From assembly GCA_030695165.1 (NCBI GenBank), contig JAUYTH010000166.1:1-39594 (forward strand): a stretch of DNA of 39,594 nt, in the 5' to 3' direction. Numbering within the stretch: the stretch's first letter is position 1; each line of letters begins with the position of its first letter. This DNA is from Bacteroidales bacterium (lineage in GTDB: Bacteria; Bacteroidota; Bacteroidia; Bacteroidales; UBA932). The translations under genes were made by a program, and so were the position numbers. The notes beneath the pieces were generated by a model. That model was not told the origin of the DNA, searched no databases, and saw only the letters and a list, made by a program, of their open reading frames with translations. Below are positions 32,888 through 39,594 of the stretch, piece by piece.

Positions 32888-33253
32888 GTGAAAAAGAAAG
32901 TATTGATAGTGGATGACAAGCCCACAATAGCAAAAGTGATACAGGTCTACATATCAGAGACTTTTGAGTGCGTATATTTTGAGGATCCTATACGTGCCAT
33001 TGCTTGGCTTCAGGAGGGTAACCTTCCGGATCTTATAATTTCTGATATCAATATGCCGAATATGTCCGGTGTTGACTTTCTGGACTATGTAAAAAAGAAT
33101 GATCTTTTTAAGGCCATCCCTTTTGTGATTCTATCCAGCGAAGACAGTACTTCGCAAAAAATTGCACTTCTGGAGAGAGGTGCAGATGACTATATCTCCA
33201 AACCATTTAACCCTATGGAGTTGAAAGTAAGACTTAAAAAAATTGTATCTTGA
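32888..33253 (+). CDS. Single-domain response regulator (receiver only)
   Basis: The 121-residue protein is one complete receiver: KVLIVDDKPT with the acidic pair near residues 9-10, phospho-acceptor Asp53 in LIISDINMPNM, Ser in VILSSED and Lys105 in YISKPFNPME. There is no output domain, so it must act by protein contact. The start is a GTG; the nearby ATG at 32883 is out of frame and stops after two codons. Its stop codon overlaps the TTG start of the sugar-phosphate transferase, so the two are translationally coupled, suggesting that it interacts with or regulates that enzyme. The 192-bp upstream gap is AT-rich; TACTTTTA at 32845-32852 is a weak -7 candidate. Confidence 0.93.
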   Translation: MKKKVLIVDDKPTIAKVIQVYISETFECVYFEDPIRAIAWLQEGNLPDLIISDINMPNMSGVDFLDYVKKNDLFKAIPFVILSSEDSTSQKIALLERGADDYISKPFNPMELKVRLKKIVS

Positions 33254-34413
33254 AAGTTTTCACAATATACGTGGGTAGAAGTGAGCCGATAATTTATCAC
33301 TTCCTATCCCTTTTAAAAAGGGAGTTAGTTGTAGCATCGGACCACGAAGAGGCAGAGAAAAAGATTCTTGAGAGGGAGGGAGATTGTGCAGTTATGATTC
33401 TGTTCGAAAAGGGGAGCCCAGAAATTGACGCTTTACGTATAGAATATCTGAAGAGTCGTTTCCCTAGTGCATATATAGTTCTGGTAACAGAGAATATAAA
33501 CAAGGACGAGATTTCTGCATATCAGAGGATGGGAATTAACGATACAATACCTCCGAACGTATCAGAAGAGAGACTTCGTAACGGATTGGATTTTGTATTC
33601 CGGAATCAGGCACTGATTGTTTCATCTTCAAGGGATATGCTGCCGCTGGGTAGCTATGTTTGCCCGCTGTGGAAAAGAGTCTTTGACATAATTTTCTCCC
33701 TTCTGGCGATAATAGTTTTATCGCCAATTTTAATAATTGTTGCCATAGCGATATCAATTGAGAGCAGAGGCCGTGTAGTTTACAAATCTAAAAGAGTGGG
33801 TAGCAACTATATTGTTTTTGATTTTTTGAAGTTTAGGTCTATGTATAAAGATGCAGACCAGAGACTTAAGGAGTTTATGAATATGAATCAGTACAAAGAG
33901 GTTGAGCAGGAGAGCTACTATAACTATAGTGATGAGGTTCTGATACCGGTTACCGGAGAGGGGTCCGGAGAGAACTTCTTTGTTTCGGACGATGATGTTG
34001 TTACTGAGGTCTCATTTTTGCGGGAGAAGAACTTAAAAGAGAGAAATAATTTTGTAAAATATGAGAACGATCCAAGGATTACAAAGGTTGGAAAATTCAT
34101 CAGAAAATATAGCATAGATGAACTTCCCCAACTTTTAAATATCCTTAAAGGCGATATGTCAATTGTGGGAAACCGCCCTTTGCCGCTCTATGAAGCAGAG
34201 AAACTTACTTCAGATCAATATATTGACAGATTTTTGGGGCCTAGCGGCCTTACAGGATTATGGCAGGTAGAGAAGAGGGGAGATGCCGGGAAACTCTCTC
34301 CGGAAGAGAGAAAACAGTTGGACATTTTTTATGTTAAAAACTACTCTTTCTGGATGGATATGAAAATTATTTTTAAGACGTTTACAGCTTTCATTCAGAA
34401 AGAGAATGTATAA
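33250..34413 (+). CDS. Undecaprenyl-phosphate sugar phosphotransferase with degenerate N-terminal receiver domain
   Basis: The 387-residue protein has three parts. Residues 1 to about 118 have receiver-like length and periodicity, but the acidic pair, phospho-acceptor Asp (VMILFEKGSPE) and conserved Lys (NDTIPPNVSE) are missing, so it is a pseudo-receiver. A membrane segment follows (about 139-163). The catalytic domain shows KSKRVGSNYIVFDFLKFRSM, DPRITKVGKFIRKYSIDELP and GDMSIVGNRPLP, the polyprenyl-phosphate sugar-1-phosphate transferase pattern that starts repeat-unit synthesis at the inner membrane. An acidic insert of about 60 residues separates the KFRSM and DPRIT blocks, longer than usual. 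It starts at TTG, overlapping the receiver stop as TTGA. The sugar is unknown. Confidence 0.92.
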   Translation: MKVFTIYVGRSEPIIYHFLSLLKRELVVASDHEEAEKKILEREGDCAVMILFEKGSPEIDALRIEYLKSRFPSAYIVLVTENINKDEISAYQRMGINDTIPPNVSEERLRNGLDFVFRNQALIVSSSRDMLPLGSYVCPLWKRVFDIIFSLLAIIVLSPILIIVAIAISIESRGRVVYKSKRVGSNYIVFDFLKFRSMYKDADQRLKEFMNMNQYKEVEQESYYNYSDEVLIPVTGEGSGENFFVSDDDVVTEVSFLREKNLKERNNFVKYENDPRITKVGKFIRKYSIDELPQLLNILKGDMSIVGNRPLPLYEAEKLTSDQYIDRFLGPSGLTGLWQVEKRGDAGKLSPEERKQLDIFYVKNYSFWMDMKIIFKTFTAFIQKENV

Positions 34414-34415
34414 TA

Positions 34416-35153
34416 ATGAGAATTACTGCTATGAAGAGAATATTTTTAATTGCGATACTTATACTGGGGATTAACAGGGTAAATGCTCAGAACTCCGTTG
34501 AAGAGGAGTTTCTCTCTCTGACACTTCCTCCGCTAGAGACACTATTCGAAGGCATAAGAAACAGTCCAACGGTCCAGTTCTATAACTACAGAACAGAGGG
34601 TGAAGAGCTGATGCTCAAAACAGAGAGAAGGAGATGGCAGGAGTATATAAGTTTTTATGCATCATATCAGTATGGGGTAATGGCGATGAATGCATACTCT
34701 AATATAGGGCTTGATTACCCTATGATATATCAGTATTCCGGGAGTGCACAGATGTGGTATAGCGCAGGGGCAATGGTTAGAATTCCGCTGGATCAGCTAT
34801 TTGACAGAGGTAACAGAATAAGGAGGCAGCAGCTCAAAATTGAGGAGACGCGCACAGAGAGAGAGTTATGGTACGACGAGCAAAAACTGAGACTAATTGA
34901 ACTCTATACCAAAACACAAGAGATGTTGGGAAATTTAAATCAGGCAATTCAGATGTTCATACTTGCAGATGCTCAGTTTAAAATCGCAGAGAAAGAGTTT
35001 ATTTTGGGCGGCAGCAATAACCCGGGAGCACTGAGTAATGCAAAGGGGCAACAGGTTCAGGCCGTGTTGCAGTTGGAGAGGGTCAAATCCGAACTTAATT
35101 CCGCTATCCTAAAGATGGAGGTTATGTCCGGTACCAAAATAATCAACCGTTAG
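34416..35153 (+). CDS. TolC-like outer membrane protein, half-length
   Basis: The 245-residue exported protein (signal peptide ending INRVNAQ) has the TolC-type helical pattern: LETLFEGIRNSPTVQFYNYR, a beta-rich stretch with YASYQYG and VRIPLDQLFDRGNRIRR, then long helices KIEETRTERELWYDEQKLRL and VQAVLQLERVKSELNSAILK. TolC-family proteins usually have two such repeats (about 400-500 residues); here there is one, so six copies instead of three might form a channel, or it may serve as an adaptor. The context, between the initiating transferase and a Wzc/GumC-like protein, points to polysaccharide export. An in-frame ATG at 34431 is an equally good start. Family call is moderate because only overall pattern is available. 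Confidence 0.7.
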   Translation: MRITAMKRIFLIAILILGINRVNAQNSVEEEFLSLTLPPLETLFEGIRNSPTVQFYNYRTEGEELMLKTERRRWQEYISFYASYQYGVMAMNAYSNIGLDYPMIYQYSGSAQMWYSAGAMVRIPLDQLFDRGNRIRRQQLKIEETRTERELWYDEQKLRLIELYTKTQEMLGNLNQAIQMFILADAQFKIAEKEFILGGSNNPGALSNAKGQQVQAVLQLERVKSELNSAILKMEVMSGTKIINR

Positions 35154-35205
35154 GCAAGTTGCTTGCTAATAGATAGTAAGATATTATAACAAAAAAAAGA
35201 GAGTT

Positions 35206-37362
35206 ATGGAGATTTTATCTCAAATATTAAAAATGCTGTACCGTATAAGGTACTGGTTGATAATTATGCCATTATTGACCACTCTGATAGCAATATATCA
35301 GACAAGAGATCTCGAACGGATATATGAGGTAAATACAACAATATATACCGGGATTGCATCCGGATTTACCATTGAATCAGGCTCAGAGGGAGCTAGCAGG
35401 GTAGACTGGAACAGCGTTAGTAACGGTATGGACAATATTATGAGTATAATAAAGTCCAAAGCTACCCTTAGAGAGGTCTCAATGAGACTCTATGCTCAAC
35501 ATATGATGAAGGGAGATTCACTGGAAGATAATAACATTATTAAAGCAGAGAACTACAGAAATGTCCTTCGTATAACCCCAAAAGAGGTAAGGGCACTAAT
35601 AGATACAAGTTCGGAGCAGAAGACTATTGAAAATCTCAATAGTTACGAGAAAGCATCACCATCCAACTTTGTTTACGGACTTTTTAACTGGTATCACCCA
35701 TATTACAGCTACACAGCACTTAGCAGGATTCAGGTTAGAAGAATTTTCAACAGTGATATGCTTGAGATCACCTACTCTGCAAATGACCCGGGAGTTGCTC
35801 ACAACACACTGCTTCTGCTGTTGGAAGAGTTTGTTAAACAGTATGAGTTTTTAAGGTTTGGAGAGACTAATAACGTTATAGAGTACTTCAGACGAGTACT
35901 GGCAGATCTTGCCAGAAAACTTAGAATGTCAGAAGACTCACTTACCCAATATTATATAGACAAAAAGGTTATAAACTACGGAGAGCAGACAAAGCAGATT
36001 ACAGCCTTGGCCAGGGACTACGACCTCCTCTATTATGATATACTACTTAAATATACCAGTTCAAGCGAGTTGGTAAGGAATCTGGATGAGAAGATTAAGG
36101 AGCAGACAAAGATGATAGAGAATAACTCTCTGTTTATAAACAAAATAACTACAATCTCCACCCTTAGCGAGAAGATAGCAAGACTTGAACTCTTTCAGAG
36201 AGATTCAATCTCCACCTATATTCCAGTTATTGAGGAGTATAAGCTGAATCTTAAAAAGGCAGAAGAGGATCTTAAATTGTTTACCGTAAGTGACCAGGAG
36301 ATGAGATATACAAAAGAGGGTATTGCTGTTACGTCATTTGTAGAGGAGTGGATTGTACAGCTTATTCAAAGAGAGAAATCTGCAGCAGAGCTGGTAGTTA
36401 TGGAGGAGGTCAGAAGAAGTCTGGATGAGCAGTATGTCTACTTCTCACCAATCGGGTCTACCCTAAAAAGGATGGAGAGGGATATTGGCTTCACAGAGAA
36501 CTCATACCTCTCGGTTTTGCAGAGTTTGAACACTGCTTTAATGAGGCAGAAAAACCTCGAGATGACGGCAGCAACCTTTAAGCCTATCAATCCGCCCCTG
36601 TTCCCGGTCTCTCCTATTAAAAACGCTAGGAGACTAATTGTTATCATCACATTCTTCGGCACAATAGCCCTGGTAATAGGTTACTTTATTATATTGGAAT
36701 TCTTTGACAGAACCGTAAGAGACAGGATTAGAGCAGAGAGGATGATTCCTGCTATAGTACTTGGCGCATTCCCGGGTAAGAGTAAGATCAGGTATAGAGG
36801 ATACAACAACGAGTATATGAGAATAGCCACAAACTATATGGCAAACTCGATTGTACCGTATCTCAACCCTAAAGAGAGACCAAATATAATTAACTTTATC
36901 AGCACAGAGGAGTTAACGGGCAAGAGTACCTTAATCTCACAACTGAACGAGTATTGGACCGAGAGAGGTCTGAGGGTAAGGCTCATCTCCTGGCACGAAA
37001 ACCTGGATGATAAGACCAGAGAGTACATCCTCTCAAATAACCTTTCTGAGTTGTACGACTACGAAAACGAAGATATTATTCTGGTAGAGCACCAGTCTAT
37101 AAGAAAATCGGCAATCCCTGTGGGGCTGTTAAGAGAGGCATCGCTTAATCTTGTAATCCTGAGAGCAGATAAAGTTTGGCGGGATATTGACAAAATTGCA
37201 TTTGACAGGCTAAAAGAGCAGAGCAACAACAGCCCTCTAATGCTATATTTGACAAACACCAAACGAGAAGAGGCAGAGAGCTTCCTTGGTATGTTGCCTC
37301 CATATACTAAATTTAGATCTATAGTTTATAAGTTTATGCAGTTTGGCTTAACTTCTAAGTAA
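35206..37362 (+). CDS. GumC/Wzc-like chain-length protein with eroded ATPase domain
   Basis: The 718-residue inner-membrane protein has a first helix at about 15-33, a large periplasmic region (about 35-470) rich in coiled-coil helices, a second helix (about 475-498) preceded by a Pro-rich PINPPLFPVSPIKNARR typical of Wzz proteins, and a cytoplasmic domain (about 500-718). That domain resembles a bacterial tyrosine kinase: STEELTGKST (566-575) retains the GKST core of Walker A, but the Walker A' and B acidic motifs are replaced (LISWHENLDD; IILVEHQSI), and there is no Tyr-rich tail. It therefore probably controls polymer length and export without normal kinase activity. It follows the TolC-like gene by 52 nt and precedes the polymerase by 7 nt. 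Confidence 0.88.
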   Translation: MEILSQILKMLYRIRYWLIIMPLLTTLIAIYQTRDLERIYEVNTTIYTGIASGFTIESGSEGASRVDWNSVSNGMDNIMSIIKSKATLREVSMRLYAQHMMKGDSLEDNNIIKAENYRNVLRITPKEVRALIDTSSEQKTIENLNSYEKASPSNFVYGLFNWYHPYYSYTALSRIQVRRIFNSDMLEITYSANDPGVAHNTLLLLLEEFVKQYEFLRFGETNNVIEYFRRVLADLARKLRMSEDSLTQYYIDKKVINYGEQTKQITALARDYDLLYYDILLKYTSSSELVRNLDEKIKEQTKMIENNSLFINKITTISTLSEKIARLELFQRDSISTYIPVIEEYKLNLKKAEEDLKLFTVSDQEMRYTKEGIAVTSFVEEWIVQLIQREKSAAELVVMEEVRRSLDEQYVYFSPIGSTLKRMERDIGFTENSYLSVLQSLNTALMRQKNLEMTAATFKPINPPLFPVSPIKNARRLIVIITFFGTIALVIGYFIILEFFDRTVRDRIRAERMIPAIVLGAFPGKSKIRYRGYNNEYMRIATNYMANSIVPYLNPKERPNIINFISTEELTGKSTLISQLNEYWTERGLRVRLISWHENLDDKTREYILSNNLSELYDYENEDIILVEHQSIRKSAIPVGLLREASLNLVILRADKVWRDIDKIAFDRLKEQSNNSPLMLYLTNTKREEAESFLGMLPPYTKFRSIVYKFMQFGLTSK

Positions 37363-37369
37363 TGAAATT

Positions 37370-38839
37370 GTGGACTTAAAGAATACTATATCTGAAAATT
37401 TTAATAAGGCATTTGCATTTGCAGTTCTCATATTTCTGGTAGCGCTTTTTTTAAGGGTAACTTTAAATATCAGCCATATAGTTGGGCTTGCAATTTCACT
37501 TGTCCCGCTGGGTATAATTACCCTGCTGTTGTTCATAGACAAGCCTTATTACTCTTTAATGCTTATCTTTACGGCTAACTACTTTGTTTCGGGGCTTTCT
37601 CGTTATGTGAATATTGCACCCGGAATTACTATGGATATAATAATGGTATTTACTATTATTATCATCTCTTTACAGGTTTTTAAAAGCGGGAAGGAGACAA
37701 AGCTAAGTAACGCCCTTAATAGGTTAACTATGTTGGTGTTTATCTGGTTTCTCTTCTGTCTGTTTCAGATTTTGAACCCCGAGTCCTCCAGCCCTCTTGC
37801 CTGGGTTGTAAATGTGAGAGGGATTAGTGTATATTTTCTTTTGGTTACAGCATTGGCCTCTATTATTTTAAGAAGTTACAAGGACCTTAAAAAGATCCTT
37901 TTTATATGGGCAGTTTTTTGTCTTCTTGCTGTTTCCAAAGCACTTATGCAAAAGCTATTCGGGTTTGACTTTGCCGAAAGAATCTGGCTGGCAGAGGGAG
38001 GGGCTAATACACATATTATTCACACAGGGATAAGGTATTTCTCATTCTTTACCGACGCAGGTAATTTTGGTTCAGGAATTGCCTTCTCTATGCTTATTTT
38101 TGCAATTACCGCATTTCAGGTAAAAGATAAGAGGTTAAGAAATTTTTATCTTTTTGTTGCAGGTGCTTGTGCATATGGGATGATTATCTCCGGAACGCGT
38201 GGCTCCCTTATTATTCCATTTTCGGGACTAACACTATATACGCTGCTCTCAAGAAACATAAAGATAATTATTCCAACCTTTGCCTTCCTGCTTATTGGGT
38301 TCTGGTTTCTAAACTTCACATATATAGGACACGGAAATACCTACATCAGAAGGATGAGGTCTGTCTTTAACCCGGACGATGCCTCCCTTCAAGTACGGCT
38401 TCAAAATCAAAGGCTTTTACGGACGGCAATGATTGGAAAGCCTCTCGGGGTAGGTATCGGTATGTCACGAGGGAACGCTGTTTTATATTCCCCTCACCCG
38501 ATCTTATCGCAAATTCCCCAAGACTCCTGGTATGTACTGCTTTGGGTAGAGACAGGGCTAGTCGGGATGTTTTTATATATCCTTATGCTTCTCTATATTA
38601 TTGGGAGTGGTATCTACCTGATTCTCATAAAACTAAAGGATCCCGAATTGAGGGGGATAATAACGGCATTTGTATGTGCGCTTTTCGGGGTATCACTTGC
38701 AGCATATAGTCTTGAGATATTTGGACAGTTTCCAAACTCAATACTTATATATATAGTGATGACCTTTATCTTTTTAAGTCCTGTTTACGACAAAGAGCTT
38801 GAAGATAAACGCATAGCTGAAGAGAACAATAAAGTTTAA
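37370..38839 (+). CDS. O-antigen ligase/polymerase-like membrane protein (Wzy family)
   Basis: The 489-residue protein has about ten to twelve membrane helices and a larger extracytoplasmic loop (about 325-390) containing RMRSVFNPDDASLQVRLQNQ and GVGIGMSRGN, the pattern of Wzy/WaaL-type proteins that polymerise or ligate lipid-linked repeat units at the periplasmic face. The start is a GTG at 37370; the ATG at 37362 is out of frame and ends after five codons. It lies in the chain assembly part of the locus, just after the chain-length protein, which favours a polymerase role over a ligase. Confidence 0.87.
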   Translation: MDLKNTISENFNKAFAFAVLIFLVALFLRVTLNISHIVGLAISLVPLGIITLLLFIDKPYYSLMLIFTANYFVSGLSRYVNIAPGITMDIIMVFTIIIISLQVFKSGKETKLSNALNRLTMLVFIWFLFCLFQILNPESSSPLAWVVNVRGISVYFLLVTALASIILRSYKDLKKILFIWAVFCLLAVSKALMQKLFGFDFAERIWLAEGGANTHIIHTGIRYFSFFTDAGNFGSGIAFSMLIFAITAFQVKDKRLRNFYLFVAGACAYGMIISGTRGSLIIPFSGLTLYTLLSRNIKIIIPTFAFLLIGFWFLNFTYIGHGNTYIRRMRSVFNPDDASLQVRLQNQRLLRTAMIGKPLGVGIGMSRGNAVLYSPHPILSQIPQDSWYVLLWVETGLVGMFLYILMLLYIIGSGIYLILIKLKDPELRGIITAFVCALFGVSLAAYSLEIFGQFPNSILIYIVMTFIFLSPVYDKELEDKRIAEENNKV

Positions 38840-38859
38840 CCAGTGATAAAAATATCAAT

Positions 38860-39594
38860 ATGGAATGGGGATTAATTATTGTAGATAGAGCTCTGTTTGT
38901 TTTAATGGCGATATCTGTAACATATCTTGCACTCTTTGCTTTTTTTTCATTGTGGGGGTTAAAGAAAAAATATCCTGCGAGTACAAAGATGTTTAATTTT
39001 TTAATTCTTATTCCTGCATACAAGGAAGACAAGGTTATTATGGAGTCGGTTAACTCAATTTTGAATCAGGAGTATCCCAAAGATAAATTTGATCTTATTG
39101 TTATTTCAGATAAGATGGAGGAGGATACAAACAGAACACTATCCGCTCTGCCATTAACACTGCTGGAGCTTAATGCTCAAAACAGCACTAAAGCCATTGC
39201 GCTTAACTATGCAATGGATAATCTCCCTAATGAAAATTACAATATTGTAGTCATTCTTGATGCCGATAATGTGGTAGAGCCAAACTTTATTAATGAGCTC
39301 AATGATTGTTACTACTCGGGCTCTCTTGCAATGCAGGCACACAGGGTCCCAAAGAATCTGGATACAGATGTGGCAATTCTGGATGCTATCAGCGAGGAGA
39401 TTAACAACTCAATCTTTAGAAGAGGCCACGTAAATATGGGGCTATCATCTGCACTTATTGGCTCCGGGATGGCGTTTGATTATAAATTGTTCAGGAAAAA
39501 TGTGGTACACCTGAAAACTGCAGGAGAGGATAAAGAGTTGGAAGTGCTGCTTTTTAAAGAGAGAGTATATATTGACTATCTGGATAATGTTAAG
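38860..39594 (+). CDS. Family 2 glycosyltransferase, N-terminal part (runs off window)
   Basis: The first 245 codons are present; the gene continues past the right edge. It starts MEWGLIIVDRALFVLMAIS, an N-terminal membrane helix, then a GT-A domain: LILIPAYKEDKVI (nucleotide-binding start), VVILDADNVVEP with the metal-binding Asp134-x-Asp136, and AGEDKE with the probable catalytic base (Glu223-Asp224). Membrane-anchored GT2 enzymes of this shape include cellulose- and hyaluronan-synthase-like processive enzymes, but the QxxRW motif would lie beyond the edge, so processivity cannot be judged. It is 20 nt after the polymerase gene. Confidence 0.9.
   Translation, partial: MEWGLIIVDRALFVLMAISVTYLALFAFFSLWGLKKKYPASTKMFNFLILIPAYKEDKVIMESVNSILNQEYPKDKFDLIVISDKMEEDTNRTLSALPLTLLELNAQNSTKAIALNYAMDNLPNENYNIVVILDADNVVEPNFINELNDCYYSGSLAMQAHRVPKNLDTDVAILDAISEEINNSIFRRGHVNMGLSSALIGSGMAFDYKLFRKNVVHLKTAGEDKELEVLLFKERVYIDYLDNVK

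Noticed and set aside
35154-35170. Small GCAAG/CTTGC hairpin in the gap after the TolC-like gene as a terminator
   Set aside because: It has only five to six pairs and no U-tract; the downstream gene looks cotranscribed.
1-39594. CRISPR arrays, tRNA or rRNA genes, insertion sequences and prophage genes
   Set aside because: No regularly spaced repeats, cloverleaf-like sequences, transposase or integrase motifs were seen on either strand.

Overview
The window reads as a chromosomal segment of a bacterium of the phylum Bacteroidota, most likely an anaerobic or nitrite-respiring member of the Bacteroidales. Several genes are preceded by the Bacteroidota -7 promoter element TAnnTTTG, often in the exact form TATCTTTG. 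Shine-Dalgarno sites are mostly absent, protein families are typical of the phylum (split Ccs1/CcsA, HisIE, CdaA-type diadenylate cyclase, NrfHA), and secreted proteins carry SPI or lipoprotein signals. Genus cannot be fixed from sequence alone. No tRNA, rRNA, CRISPR array, insertion sequence or phage gene was seen.

Layout. (1) 1-888, minus strand: start of recO and rdgB. (2) 948-8245, plus strand: a tight seven-gene run of S41 protease, comF, cdaA (c-di-AMP synthase), mutS2, a small lipoprotein, a GtrA-like membrane protein and a PHP-family phosphatase. (3) 8247-15449: exported hypothetical, C69 dipeptidase, a lipoprotein serpin, glutaminase and a DPP-IV-like S9 peptidase, i.e. a protein and peptide processing neighbourhood. 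(4) 15539-19471: nrfH-nrfA with a Ccs1/CcsA pair, a respiratory nitrite-ammonification operon with its own haem ligation system. (5) 19514-26287: a complete histidine operon, hisG-D-CB-H-A-F-IE, preceded by a short His-rich leader peptide and an intrinsic terminator with a competing antiterminator pairing. hisC and hisB are fused in one frame, and no histidinol-phosphatase domain is in the operon; the PHP protein in region 2 is the best candidate for that step. (6) 26295-27956, minus: formate-tetrahydrofolate ligase. (7) 27957-28299: no intact gene; it holds an apparent cysteine-desulfurase C-terminal remnant and a perfect 15-bp inverted repeat containing promoter elements. (8) 28300-39594: the start of an exopolysaccharide locus: UDP-glucose dehydrogenase and UDP-xylose synthase (precursors), a receiver-histidine kinase, an inserted opposite-strand phosphodiesterase-like gene, a lone receiver coupled to a sugar-phosphate transferase that itself carries a degenerate receiver domain, a half-length TolC-like protein, a Wzc/GumC-like chain-length protein with an eroded ATPase, a Wzy-like polymerase and a truncated family 2 glycosyltransferase.

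The most notable items are the his attenuator (19543-19693), the HisC-HisB fusion, and the receiver-coupled polysaccharide initiation module at 32888-34413.
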